From NCBI GenBank assembly GCA_036494465.1, contig DASXOJ010000267.1, positions 18,110-82,109 of the forward strand: 64,000 bases of DNA, read 5' to 3'. A program made the translations under genes and the position numbers. Source of the DNA: CAJCJE01 sp036494465. GTDB lineage: Bacteria > Actinomycetota > Actinomycetes > Mycobacteriales > Pseudonocardiaceae. Below, one piece after another: positions 1-8,475 of the stretch (position 1 is its first letter; the number at the start of each line of letters is the position of its first letter). The notes under the pieces were generated by a model, which saw only the letters and a program-made list of their open reading frames with translations, had not been told where the DNA came from and ran no database searches.

Positions 1-289
1 CGATCGGCAGTTCGATCAGCCGCGCGAGCCGACGTCGCGTCTGCGGCCGAACGTGCGGTCCGTCCGGACAATTCGGGTCGACGTTGGCCGGGTCGCAGCC
101 GAACCGGCAGTCCACCACCACGTCCAGTTCGGGCAGCAAGGCGGCGAGCGCGCGCACTACCGTCGATTTGGCCGTGCCCTTCTCACCACGGACCAGCACC
201 CCGCCGATGGCCGGATGCACCGCGTTGAGCAGCAGAGCGAGCCGCAGATCGTCGTGACCGACAACAGCGGAGAACGGGAAGCCCGTCAT
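1..289 (-). CDS. Magnesium/cobalt chelatase ATPase subunit, N-terminal part (runs off left edge)
   Basis: Reading leftward from an ATG at 289, the first 96 residues are visible. They carry an AAA+ Walker A motif, GEKGTAKS, at about residues 35-42, and the chelatase-type stretch around DCRFGCDP, as in the ChlI/BchI-like subunit found in actinobacterial cobalamin clusters. Such proteins hydrolyse ATP to drive metal insertion by a CobN-type large subunit. The cobalamin riboswitch directly upstream makes cobalt insertion into the corrin ring the likely role, rather than magnesium insertion (inference). A GAGGAAGG ribosome site lies upstream; a GTG two codons earlier is an alternative start. The C-terminal part, including any ChlD/VWA domain, is outside the window. 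Confidence 0.88.
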   Translation of the reverse strand, partial: MTGFPFSAVVGHDDLRLALLLNAVHPAIGGVLVRGEKGTAKSTVVRALAALLPELDVVVDCRFGCDPANVDPNCPDGPHVRPQTRRRLARLIELPI

Positions 290-335
290 GCCCACGATTC
301 CTTCCTCGGGTGTCCACGCCCGGGTCAAGGCTGGT

Positions 336-355
336 GGGTGCGGCGAACCGCACCC
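336..355 (-). promoter_or_regulatory. 8-bp hairpin with UUCG loop at the 3' end of the riboswitch
   Basis: In the RNA of the minus strand, GGGTGCGG pairs perfectly with CCGCACCC around a TTCG loop. It lies just 3' of the conserved riboswitch core and about 45 nt before the chelatase start codon. No T-run follows, so it is more likely part of the expression platform (Rho-dependent or translational control) than a simple intrinsic terminator. Confidence 0.7.
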
Positions 356-560
356 GCGCGGAGCAGGAGTGTCCTGGCTCCCGGATCGACGGCGTGCCCC
401 GGCCTTCCCAGAGCCGTCAGCCCTGGTGGCCAAGCTTGGAGCACCCCTTTCCGGTCACAGTGGCGGGACCGCGCCGGATTCGCACCGGCTTCCTCGCTCG
501 CCTCCGCATTGGGTTCACCGGCATCGTCGCATCCGCGCATCCTTCCGCACCAGGCGTGCG
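345..560 (-). promoter_or_regulatory. Cobalamin (AdoCbl) riboswitch
   Basis: On the minus strand this leader shows the hallmark blocks of the cobalamin riboswitch in the right order: GGTGCGAATCC (about 475-489), then GCCACTGTGACCGG (about 451-464), then GAGCCAGGACAC (about 370-382). They sit between the start of the chelatase gene at 289 and its likely promoter. The family senses adenosylcobalamin and usually lowers expression of B12 synthesis or cobalt uptake genes when B12 is plentiful. The outer boundaries are approximate because the P1 stem was not folded computationally. Confidence 0.93.
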
Positions 561-633
561 TGATCACCGCCCCAGTCGGGTACCTGTGCTTCCATGGGTA
601 TATCTCGGTCGATTTCGAGGTGAGGGGGCTCTC

Positions 634-897
634 ATGCACGGTGGAGGCGGCGTCAGTGGCGGGCACCACGGCGGCGGATTCGGTGGACACCAGCATCACG
701 GAGGTGGCTTCGCCGGTCACCACCATGATCAGCAGAACCAGGGCGACCAGGGCTGGATCTTCGTGCCGACGAGCAACGTGCAACGACCCCGGACGAACGG
801 TTCCTGGGGCGGACCCCGGTCGATGGCGACGCGCTACCTCGTGTTCGGCGCGTTCGTCGTGGTGTTCCTGACCATCATGCTCATCGTCGCGCACTGA
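634..897 (+). CDS. Small Gly/His-rich protein with one C-terminal membrane segment
   Basis: An 87-residue protein of no family I recognise. Residues 1-31 are almost only Gly and His, with nine histidines including HH and HHH clusters. A polar linker follows, then one hydrophobic segment at about residues 68-86. ATG 634 is preceded by GAGGTGAGGGGG, a good ribosome site; longer in-frame starts upstream would run through the riboswitch region. It is divergent from the riboswitch-controlled chelatase. Binding of cobalt, nickel or zinc by the His tail is a reasonable inference, but nothing shows it directly. Short low-complexity composition lowers certainty about function, not about coding. Confidence 0.7.
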   Translation: MHGGGGVSGGHHGGGFGGHQHHGGGFAGHHHDQQNQGDQGWIFVPTSNVQRPRTNGSWGGPRSMATRYLVFGAFVVVFLTIMLIVAH

Positions 898-952
898 GCG
901 GGGGCGGCCGGTCCCGAGTGCCGTTCGACCGGCGGATGCGAAACTGACCTGC

Positions 953-2143
953 GTGAGTACCTCCGTCGTGCCGAATGCTGCCCGTCTCGACCCTGAGCAC
1001 GTCTTCGACTGGATCGACGCCCACGCCGAGGACCGGGCGCGAGCGGGGCTCAAGCGACAGGTGCGACCGAGGCCGGCCACGTCGACCGACCTCGACCTGG
1101 CAGGTAACGACTATCTGGGCCTGACCAGGGACAAGCGGGTGGCGGGCGCGGCAGCGGCAGCGACATTGCGCTGGGGCGCGGGCTCGACAGGTTCGCGGCT
1201 GGTGACCGGATCGACCGAAGTGCACACCGAACTGGAGCTCGAACTCGCGTCGTTCTGCGGCGCCCAGGCAGCACTGGTGTTCTCCTCCGGCTTCATGGCC
1301 AACCTGGCCGCGACCATCTGCCTGTCCGGACCGGACGCGGCGATCGTCGCGGACCGCTACATCCACGCGTCGCTGATCGACGGCACCCGGCTGGCCAAGG
1401 CCGCCGTGTCCGTCGCCGACCACGCGGATCCGGCCGCGATCGAGCGCGCACTGGCATCCCGGGACCGGCAGCGCGCGCTGGTGGTCACCGACTCGGTCTT
1501 CTCGGTGGACGGCGACCTCGCGCCGCTGCCCGAGCTCGCCGCAGTGTGCCGGCGGCAGGGCGCCGGGCTGCTCGTCGACGACGCGCACGGGTTCGGCGTG
1601 CTCGGCGACGGCGGCCGGGGCGCGGTGGCCGAAGCCGGTTTGCATGGCGCGCCGGACGTGGTCACCACCATCACGTTGTCCAAGGCGCTCGGCGCGCAGG
1701 GCGGCGCGGTGCTCGGGCCACGCCGGGTCATCCACCACCTGGTGAACACCGCGCGCACCTTCATTTTCGACACCGGACTCGCGCCCGGTTCCGCTGCCGC
1801 AGCGCTGACCGCGTTGCGCGTGCTCAAGGAAGAACCCGAGCGGACCGAACGGGTGCGGGGCAACGCGATGACGCTCGCCAGCCGCCTCACCGAGGCCGGG
1901 TTCGCCGCGTGCACGCCGAGCGCCGCGGTGATCTCGGTGCGGGCGCCCTCGCCGGAAGCCGCGGTCGAGTGGGCCGAGCGGTGCCGCGAGGAAGGCGTCG
2001 TGGTCGGTTGCTTCCGGCCGCCGTCGGTGCCGGACAAGGTCTCCCGGCTGCGGTTGACCGTGCGCGCCGACCTGACCGAGGCCGACCTCGACCGGGCCGT
2101 CCGCACGATCACCGAAGCCGCGCCCTCGGGCGCCCGTCGTTGA
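953..2143 (+). CDS. bioF: 8-amino-7-oxononanoate synthase (KAPA synthase)
   Basis: PLP enzyme of the alpha-oxoamine synthase family that condenses pimeloyl thioester with alanine in biotin synthesis. At 396 residues it has full family length. Visible motifs are GNDYLGL (51-57), the aspartate region VDDAHGFGVLG (208-218) and the PLP lysine K244 in TLSKALG. GTG 953 is used as start. No bioA, bioB or bioD lies nearby, so this is an isolated copy; a related alpha-oxoamine synthase using another acyl-CoA cannot be fully excluded. It ends exactly where the convergent acetyltransferase gene ends. Confidence 0.88.
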   Translation: MSTSVVPNAARLDPEHVFDWIDAHAEDRARAGLKRQVRPRPATSTDLDLAGNDYLGLTRDKRVAGAAAAATLRWGAGSTGSRLVTGSTEVHTELELELASFCGAQAALVFSSGFMANLAATICLSGPDAAIVADRYIHASLIDGTRLAKAAVSVADHADPAAIERALASRDRQRALVVTDSVFSVDGDLAPLPELAAVCRRQGAGLLVDDAHGFGVLGDGGRGAVAEAGLHGAPDVVTTITLSKALGAQGGAVLGPRRVIHHLVNTARTFIFDTGLAPGSAAAALTALRVLKEEPERTERVRGNAMTLASRLTEAGFAACTPSAAVISVRAPSPEAAVEWAERCREEGVVVGCFRPPSVPDKVSRLRLTVRADLTEADLDRAVRTITEAAPSGARR

Positions 2144-2602
2144 TCAGCGCGCGGGCCTGCGCATGGTGATGTGCGGGATGTCGTCCTCCAGGTAGACCTC
2201 GCCCTCGGGGACGAAGCCGAACCCCGCGTAGAAGCCCTGCGCCTGGACCTGCGCCTCCAACACCGAGGCCGCGTCCCCCGCCTCGGCCAGCGCGGCCTCC
2301 ATCAACCTGCGGGACAGCCCCCGCCCGCGCAACTCCCGCACCGTGCACACCCGGCCGATGCGGAAACCGTCGCGCTCCTCCAACAGCCGCAAGCACGCGA
2401 CCGGCCCAGCTGCCGCGTCCGATTCGAGCCAGAAATGCCTGGTCGTGTCCAGCAGGTCCAGCCCGTCCAACTCGTCGTACGCGGCGTTCTGCTCGACCAC
2501 GAATATCGAGACCCGCAACCGGAGCAGCGCATACAGGCGGGCCGGGGTGAGGTCGGCCGCCCAGGCCCTGCGCAGGGTCGCTGACTGCTGATGCACGCTC
2601 AT
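2144..2602 (-). CDS. GNAT N-acetyltransferase, ElaA-like
   Basis: A 152-residue single-domain GNAT protein. The N-terminal half has the ElaA pattern LRLRVSIFVVEQ followed by ELDGLDLLD, and the acetyl-CoA loop is seen as RVCTVRELRGRGLSRRLM. Members transfer an acetyl group from acetyl-CoA, but the substrate of ElaA proteins is not established. A similar acetyltransferase lies next to the chelatase gene in Mycobacterium (Rv2851c), so the position is conserved. It is divergent from the M15 peptidase gene with 74 bp between them. Confidence 0.85.
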   Translation of the reverse strand: MSVHQQSATLRRAWAADLTPARLYALLRLRVSIFVVEQNAAYDELDGLDLLDTTRHFWLESDAAAGPVACLRLLEERDGFRIGRVCTVRELRGRGLSRRLMEAALAEAGDAASVLEAQVQAQGFYAGFGFVPEGEVYLEDDIPHITMRRPAR

Positions 2603-2676
2603 CAGGGGTAGATATCACATCAACTGATCGTGGGATACCGCACGAACTGGGCAACCAACCGCGCGATGCGACGTCC

Positions 2677-3495
2677 ATGCAGAACGTGACAGGACGAAAG
2701 CTACTCACGGTGGCGGTCGCACTGTTCGGCATCGCCCTGGTCGGCTGCTCGGCGGCCACAACGGTGCCGAGCAGTTCGCCCGTTGCGAAACCGGCCTTCT
2801 CGAACTGGACGGTCGGCGCGACACCGTTGCCGGTGCAGGCCAACGGCTACGGCAAGATCGAACCGACGCCCGCCGCGCTGGTGGATCGCCGGTTGCCCAC
2901 CACGGACTTCCTGCCACCGCCCGCCGATGGCCGGTACCACTCAACGGTCACAGCCGTGCCCGCCACCGTGCTCAAGCGCAGCACCTGGCAGGCCGCCTGC
3001 CCGGTACGCAGCAACCAACTGCGCTACCTGACCATGTCGTTCTGGGGTTTCGACGGCAAACCGCACACCGGCGAGATGCTGGTGAACGCGCAGGTCGCCG
3101 ACGCGGTGCCGACCGTGTTCGCGAAGCTCTACGCTGCGCACTTCCCGATCGAGGAAATGCGCGTGGCGAGCGTCACCGACCAGGCCGCGCCCCCGACCGG
3201 CGACGGCAACAACACCACCGCGTTCGTCTGCCGCCCGACCGTCGGCGAGACCACCTGGTCCGCGCACGCGTCCGGGCTGGCCATCGACGTGAACCCGTTC
3301 TGCAACCCCTACCGCGACGGCGACCTGATCGTGCCCGAACTCGCCTCGTCCTACCTGCACCGCACGAACGCGCGCCCCGGCATGGTGCTGCCCGGTGATT
3401 CGACCATCACGGCGTTCGCGTCGATCGGCTGGACCTGGGGCGGTTCCTGGACATCGCCAAAGGACCTGATGCACTTCACCGCCAACGGCCACTGA
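2677..3495 (+). CDS. Lipoprotein D-Ala-D-Ala carboxypeptidase-like peptidase (M15 family)
   Basis: A 272-residue exported protein. A short signal sequence ends in the lipobox LVGC (Cys24), predicting lipid anchoring outside the membrane. The C-terminal third has the M15 zinc peptidase signature SAHASGLAIDVN, giving H197 and D204, and the final ligand H266 in DLMHF. The family trims D-Ala from peptidoglycan stem peptides (VanY-like); the exact substrate here is inferred. Residues 25-110 form a linker and N-terminal region without clear homology. The ATG has only a weak ribosome site. Confidence 0.85.
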   Translation: MQNVTGRKLLTVAVALFGIALVGCSAATTVPSSSPVAKPAFSNWTVGATPLPVQANGYGKIEPTPAALVDRRLPTTDFLPPPADGRYHSTVTAVPATVLKRSTWQAACPVRSNQLRYLTMSFWGFDGKPHTGEMLVNAQVADAVPTVFAKLYAAHFPIEEMRVASVTDQAAPPTGDGNNTTAFVCRPTVGETTWSAHASGLAIDVNPFCNPYRDGDLIVPELASSYLHRTNARPGMVLPGDSTITAFASIGWTWGGSWTSPKDLMHFTANGH

Positions 3496-3505
3496 CAAGC
3501 AGGGG

Positions 3506-3541
3506 GATTTCGCCACCCCGGCCTCAGAATTGGCGAAAATC
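3506..3541. promoter_or_regulatory. Imperfect inverted repeat in peptidase/MFS gap
   Basis: ATTTCGCCA and TGGCGAAAAT form arms with one bulged base across a 15-nt spacer, in the 129-bp gap after the M15 gene and before the MFS gene. It could be a weak terminator or an operator for the transporter. No T-run follows. Confidence 0.4.
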
Positions 3542-3624
3542 GGCAAAGTCTCGGTCTTGGGTGGAACGCGCACCGGTCCGGACTCCACCCTCACAGTCAG
3601 CACCTCGGCTGAAGGACGGATTCC

Positions 3625-5034
3625 GTGTCGCACAAGCACCGATGGGTCGCGCTCGTCGGACTGTTGCTCGCCGAGGCGATGAACCTGCTCGACGCGACCA
3701 TCGTGCAGGTCGCCGCGCCGGTCATCGACACGTCCCTGACCGGTCCGGACAGCGACATCCAGTGGTTCAGCGCGGCGTACACGCTGCCGCTGGCGATGGT
3801 GCTGATCACCGGCGGCCGGCTCGGCGACAGCTACGGCCGCAGGCGCCTGTTCCGCATCGGCGTCGCCGGGTTCGTGCTCGCTTCGGTGGTCTGCGCACTG
3901 TCCACATCGGCCGGAATGCTGATCACGACCCGGGCCGTGCAGGGTGCGGCGGCCGGGTTGATCATCCCGCAGACCTTCGGGCTGATCCGCGCCATGTTCG
4001 ATGGCCCGGAACTGCCGAGGGCACTGGGTTTCATCGGTCCGGTGATGGGCCTCGCCGCGGTGTGCGGGCCGATCACCGGCGGCCTGCTCACCCACGCCGA
4101 CCTGTTCGGTTCCTCCTGGCGGTCGGTGTTCCTGGTCAACGTGCCGCTGGGCATCGGCGTGCTGCTGCTGGCCCGCCTGCTGCGCGAGGATCGCGCGCCG
4201 GAACCGGGCACGCTCGACCTGGTGGGCACCGCGTTGGCCATGCTCGGCGCGGGCCTCGTGATCTACCCGTTGATCCAGGCGACCTGGTCGGCCACCACCT
4301 GGGCGCTGCTGGCCGCGGGCGCGATCGTGTTCGGCTGGCTGGCTTGGCAACAGCGCGCCAACGCGCGACGGGGGCGGGATTCGCTGATCGCGGTCACCTT
4401 GTTCGGCAACCGGGGTTTCGTCGCCGCGCTGGTCTGCCTCGCGCTGTTCTTCTCGGTGCTCAACGGCGTGTTGCTGGTCGTCGTGCTGCGATTGCAGGTC
4501 GCGCTGCACGCGACCGTGCTGACCACGAGCCTGTCGCTGCTGCCGTGGTCGATCGGGATGGGGGCGTCCTCGGTGCTCGCCGGGCGGTACCTGTATCCGC
4601 GCTATGGCGTGAAGATCGTGTTCGCCGGGCTGTGCCTGTTGCTCGCGGGAATCGTCGGCGGTGTCGGGGGGATCGCGTCGACGGGCTACCCGTGGCCGTT
4701 GCTCGGCACTCTGGGCGTTGCCGGGTTGGGCATCGGCCTGTTCACGACGTCCCTGTTCACGGTCGCGCTCGGCAACGTCGCACCGCACGAGACCGGTTCG
4801 GCGGCCGGACTGCTCAACGCGGTCCAGCAACTCGGCGCCACGCTGGGCGTCGCGGTGCTGGGCACGGTGTTCTTCAGCGCGGGCGCGCCGCGGGCGCTGG
4901 TGGTCGCGGCCGGGACGGTGCTGCTCACCGCGATCGGCGCCGCGATCATGGTCAACGGGGCGCGGCGCCGATCCGGCGAAGATCAGTCCTCGTCGGAGGA
5001 GGCGGTCTCCGAAGACTCGGTGCTCTCCGACTGA
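3625..5034 (+). CDS. MFS drug/proton antiporter, DHA2 (EmrB/QacA) family
   Basis: A 469-residue polytopic membrane protein with the 14-helix DHA2 layout. Motif A is seen as GGRLGDSYGRRRLF between helices 2 and 3, and an early membrane-embedded acidic residue lies in LLDATIVQV, typical of proton-driven multidrug exporters. GTG 3625 is the start. The C-terminal tail is acidic and Ser-rich. Its last 52 bp overlap the convergent end of the M48 peptidase gene. No regulator is adjacent, so the substrate cannot be inferred. Confidence 0.88.
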   Translation: MSHKHRWVALVGLLLAEAMNLLDATIVQVAAPVIDTSLTGPDSDIQWFSAAYTLPLAMVLITGGRLGDSYGRRRLFRIGVAGFVLASVVCALSTSAGMLITTRAVQGAAAGLIIPQTFGLIRAMFDGPELPRALGFIGPVMGLAAVCGPITGGLLTHADLFGSSWRSVFLVNVPLGIGVLLLARLLREDRAPEPGTLDLVGTALAMLGAGLVIYPLIQATWSATTWALLAAGAIVFGWLAWQQRANARRGRDSLIAVTLFGNRGFVAALVCLALFFSVLNGVLLVVVLRLQVALHATVLTTSLSLLPWSIGMGASSVLAGRYLYPRYGVKIVFAGLCLLLAGIVGGVGGIASTGYPWPLLGTLGVAGLGIGLFTTSLFTVALGNVAPHETGSAAGLLNAVQQLGATLGVAVLGTVFFSAGAPRALVVAAGTVLLTAIGAAIMVNGARRRSGEDQSSSEEAVSEDSVLSD

Positions 5035-6074
5035 CCCGAGTTCCCGTTGCCGCCGAACCGGCGCCACACGCTGCCTGCGACGTCCGACAGCGCGCCGCCG
5101 ACCTCGTTGAGCACCTTGGCCAGCGGATCGGTCGAGTTGGCGAAGCCGTCCTTGTACGACTTGGCCGCGTCCTTCATGTCCCGCGTCCAGGTGGTGTGCG
5201 GCTCGCCGCCCCGGCGCGGGTAGTTGCCTGCCAGGATCTCCCGGTATTCCTCGGACGCCGCCCAGCGCTGCAGTTCCGCCGCACGCACGACCGCGAGCGG
5301 GTGCGTCAGATCCATCGTGTTGAGCAGCTTCAGCACGCTGTCCCGGACGTCGCCGTTGGACTGGTATTCCTTGGCCTGGTTGAGGAATTCGGCGGTGTCC
5401 ACGTCACCGGGACCGCCAGCGCCCGCCATCAGCACGTGCGCCTGCAACGCCGCCTTCGGGTCCTGACCGCAGAGCAGACCGGCGCGGTCGCAGGACAGCT
5501 CGGCCTTGCGGTACCACTCCATCAGCGCCGCGATGATCGCCCGCAGGCCCCAGTAGCCCATCGGCATCCAGGACACGTTGTTGATCATCCCGAGCAGGCG
5601 CAACAGCATCGTCCGGTAGACCGCGTGCCCGGACAGCGCGTGCCCCATCTCGTGGCCGATCACCCAGCGCAGGCTGTCGGTGTCCATCAGGTCGACCAGT
5701 CCAGTGGTCAGCACGATGAACGGCGCGTCCATCCCGATCGTCATCGCGTTGACGGCCGATGAGCGGCTCACGAACAGCTCGGGCACCGGGTCGACGTCGA
5801 GGATGCTCGCGCACTCCTGGCGCAGCTGCTCGATGCGCGGGTACTGCTTGGGGCCGACCCGGATCGAGGACGACAGGTACAGCAGCCGCTCGCCGCGTTC
5901 CGCGAACGCGCCCGACACGACCTTGAGGAGACTGGCGAACTCGGGGACCGTGCGCAGCGTCGCCAGCGCGCCCCGGTCGGCCGGGTGTTCGTAGGCCCGG
6001 GGATCGATCTGCGGCAGCCGGATTCTGCTCGTCTGTTGCTCGATCTCGGTCCCGGGCGACTCGTTGGTGTCCAC
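4983..6074 (-). CDS. M48-family zinc metallopeptidase
   Basis: A 363-residue protein with the zinc motif HEMGH at 141-145 and the third-ligand motif AELSCDRA (E192, D196), matching the M48 family (Ste24/HtpX group). Two hydrophobic stretches follow the HExxH motif (about 155-190), so membrane association is likely, though there is no N-terminal signal peptide. M48 enzymes commonly take part in membrane-protein quality control. The C-terminal 70 residues are charged and Ser/Glu-rich. It starts at GTG 6074 and ends convergently, overlapping the MFS gene by 52 bp. Confidence 0.85.
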   Translation of the reverse strand: MDTNESPGTEIEQQTSRIRLPQIDPRAYEHPADRGALATLRTVPEFASLLKVVSGAFAERGERLLYLSSSIRVGPKQYPRIEQLRQECASILDVDPVPELFVSRSSAVNAMTIGMDAPFIVLTTGLVDLMDTDSLRWVIGHEMGHALSGHAVYRTMLLRLLGMINNVSWMPMGYWGLRAIIAALMEWYRKAELSCDRAGLLCGQDPKAALQAHVLMAGAGGPGDVDTAEFLNQAKEYQSNGDVRDSVLKLLNTMDLTHPLAVVRAAELQRWAASEEYREILAGNYPRRGGEPHTTWTRDMKDAAKSYKDGFANSTDPLAKVLNEVGGALSDVAGSVWRRFGGNGNSGQSESTESSETASSDED

Positions 6075-6316
6075 GATTGGAGCGTATTAGTGAGGACCGA
6101 CACAAGGGGGGCGAATTGCGTGATTGGGAAGCCCGGACACGACAGGCAACCAAAGGACGGCCTGAAGGATCCCTGAAAAGTCGTTAAAAGGGGTACCCCG
6201 ACCCGTGCCAACGCGCTGAGCTTGTGGTGGTGTGGATGTTGGGCAGCCGGACCGGCTATCCGATAATGATCATGTGCGGACCGTGCTGTGTTGGACCAGG
6301 AAGGGGAGGTGTGGCA

Positions 6317-7276
6317 GTGCGTCGTCGGACCCTCGTGCTGATCCCCGTTCTCGGCGCGGTCCTGCTCGGCGCGACCGCCAGCGTCGCGTCGCCGTGGAAC
6401 GTGACGTCCACGATCAGCGGCATCCGGCCGGTTTCGCAGCAGGAGAACGCGGACGCCACCCAGTACTGGGCCGGGCACACCGCGGCCAAGGGCGAACCGA
6501 ACACCGCGACGACCGGCAGCGCGACCCAGACCAGCGACCCGGCGCCCACCTCGGCCTCCCCCGACGCGCCGACCCAGCAGCCTCCGGCCGCGCAGGAGCA
6601 GCAGCTGACCGCGAGCAACACCAACGGCCTGCCGGTGGTCGGCGCGCTGTTCGCCACCGACGATCAGGGCGACGACGGGCACTTCTGCTCCGCGAGCGTG
6701 GTCGCCAGCCCGCACGGCGACCTGGTGCTCACCGCGGCCCACTGCATCTACGACACGACCGAGGGCGACTACGACACCGACATCGTGTTCATCCCGGACT
6801 ACCACGACGGCCAGGCCCCGTACGGCGTGTGGACGCCGAGCGCGCTGGTCGTCGACCCGAGGTGGATCAGCGACGGCGATCAGGATCTCGACTTCGGCTT
6901 CCTGGTCGTGCACCAGGACGGCAACGACCGGACCGTGCAGAGCGAGACCGGCGCCAACCAGCTCGGCACCAGCCTCGGCTTCGACCTGCCGATCCAGGTC
7001 ACCGGCTACCCGGACGGCGCGTCCGAACCGGTCACCTGCGCGACCACGTCCTCCCAGGAGGACACCTACCAGATGCGGTTCGACTGCGACGGCTTCCCGA
7101 ACGGCACCAGCGGCAGCCCCTGGGTGACCAACGTGAACCCGGCGACCGGCCTGGGCACCGTGGTGGGCGTGATCGGCGGCTACGAGCAGGGCGGCGACAC
7201 CCCGCAGGTGTCCTACTCCAGCTACTTCGACCAGGACGTCCTGGATCTCTACAACACCACGGTCGGCCAGAGCTAG
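6317..7276 (+). CDS. Secreted trypsin-like serine protease (S1 family)
   Basis: 319 residues from GTG 6317, chosen because GGGGAGG ends 7 nt upstream; in-frame starts back to 6224 are possible but would bury the signal peptide. The N-terminus MRRRTLVLIP plus a hydrophobic run is a signal peptide. A 75-residue Thr/Ala/Pro/Gln-rich linker follows. The catalytic triad is visible: H142 in LTAAHC, D192 in DLDF and S267 in GTSGSP. Cysteines near the triad suggest disulfides. The likely role is extracellular proteolysis. The stop codon overlaps that of a short unexplained minus-strand reading frame. Confidence 0.87.
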   Translation: MRRRTLVLIPVLGAVLLGATASVASPWNVTSTISGIRPVSQQENADATQYWAGHTAAKGEPNTATTGSATQTSDPAPTSASPDAPTQQPPAAQEQQLTASNTNGLPVVGALFATDDQGDDGHFCSASVVASPHGDLVLTAAHCIYDTTEGDYDTDIVFIPDYHDGQAPYGVWTPSALVVDPRWISDGDQDLDFGFLVVHQDGNDRTVQSETGANQLGTSLGFDLPIQVTGYPDGASEPVTCATTSSQEDTYQMRFDCDGFPNGTSGSPWVTNVNPATGLGTVVGVIGGYEQGGDTPQVSYSSYFDQDVLDLYNTTVGQS

Positions 7277-7369
7277 TCGTCGAGCTCCCCTTCCAGTTCG
7301 AGGTAGACCGCGCGCAACTGGTCCAGCGTCGATTGGTCGGGTTCGGCCCGCCTCAAAACACGCGAGGTC

Positions 7370-8206
7370 TCACAGCACGCGAGCGACCCCGGCGAACCCG
7401 GTGAGCCGACCCGCCAGCTCGTCGTCTTCGCTGTCCGAATCGGCGTGCCACTCCCACATGTGCACCACACCCGGCTCGACGAACTCCAGACCGGCGAACA
7501 ACGCCTCGAACTGCGCCTTGCTGCGGTAGGTGAACGGAGTGTCGGTGCGGTTGTAGACCGTGCCCACCGTCGCCGTGCCCGCCCGGCGCTCGGTCGTCAG
7601 GTCGTCCTGCGACGGGTGCGACATGGCCACGTAGCTGCCCGGGGCCAGGCGCGCCACGTAACCGGCGATGATGCCCGCCGGATCGTCCGCGTCCGAGACG
7701 TACTGCAGCACGCCCGCCGCGATCAGCGCGATCGGCCGCTCCAGGTCCAGCATCGCCTTGGTGTCCGGGTGCTCCAGCACCTCGTCCGGCCTGCGCAGGT
7801 CGGCGTGGATGGCGGTGGCCTTGTCGTCGCCTGCCAGGATGGTGTTGCTGTGCGTGACGGCGATCGGTTCGAGGTCGACGTAGACGACGTGCGCGTCCGG
7901 GTTGGCGCGCTGGGCGATCTCGTGCACGTTGCCGACGGTAGGGATGCCCGAGCCGAGGTCGAGGAACTGGTCGATGCCTTGGCTGGTCAGGTACGACACG
8001 GCGCGGCGCAGGTAGGAGCGGTTCGCGCGCATGCCAAGGCCGATGGCCGGATGCGCCCGCTGCAACGCCTGCGCGGCCTCGCGATCTACCTCGAAGTTGT
8101 GCGCGCCGCCGAGGAAATAGTCATAGATTCGAGCGGAAGACGGTCGGTCGACATCCACCTTGTCCAGGAGCTTCCTGGGTACGAGGGGCCGGTCGGGTCG
8201 TTCCAT
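7370..8206 (-). CDS. SAM-dependent methyltransferase, DUF574 (Methyltransf_19) family
   Basis: 278 residues from ATG 8206, which follows AGGAGGATCCTTG. The family signature is clear: PSSARIYDYFLGGAHNFEVDR near the N-terminus, then a Rossmann SAM-binding site around FLDLGSGIPT and VYVDLEP. DUF574 proteins are numerous in Streptomyces and Pseudonocardiales, but their methyl acceptors are unknown. A longer in-frame ORF reaches 8413 but lacks a ribosome site there. It is divergent from the PEBP gene. Confidence 0.87.
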   Translation of the reverse strand: MERPDRPLVPRKLLDKVDVDRPSSARIYDYFLGGAHNFEVDREAAQALQRAHPAIGLGMRANRSYLRRAVSYLTSQGIDQFLDLGSGIPTVGNVHEIAQRANPDAHVVYVDLEPIAVTHSNTILAGDDKATAIHADLRRPDEVLEHPDTKAMLDLERPIALIAAGVLQYVSDADDPAGIIAGYVARLAPGSYVAMSHPSQDDLTTERRAGTATVGTVYNRTDTPFTYRSKAQFEALFAGLEFVEPGVVHMWEWHADSDSEDDELAGRLTGFAGVARVL

Positions 8207-8475
8207 CAAGGATCCTCCTGCTCGGACAGGCCGTTCCGCCCCACTATCGAGGATTGCAACCCGGCACCCCAGGGCATTCCCGCTGTCGTGTACCGCCAAT
8301 AGAGTGACACACACCCGATCGAGTGAGGGGCTCAGCGTGCAATTGGTACGTAAAGTCACCAAGCGCAACATTACGACCGCTCCGAGCCACCTAACTCGAC
8401 CGTCCTCGTTCACTGGTTAGCATCGGTATGTCATCAACTGAAATATTCCAGGAAACCGACCGCGGAAGGAACACC

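Noticed and set aside
2941..5067. 708-codon open frame on the minus strand across the M15 and MFS genes
   Set aside because: Composition is Arg/Gln/His/Asp-rich with no domain, a typical GC-rich antisense shadow of real plus-strand genes.
6190..6199. Palindrome GGGGTACCCC upstream of the serine protease gene
   Set aside because: A 10-bp palindrome is expected by chance in 64 kb and has no supporting context.
7273..7362. Short minus-strand frame ending TLDQLRAVYLELEGELDD after the DUF574 gene
   Set aside because: The end looks protein-like and its stop overlaps that of the serine protease gene, but it has no start codon, no ribosome site and no family I recognise; it may be a tiny remnant.
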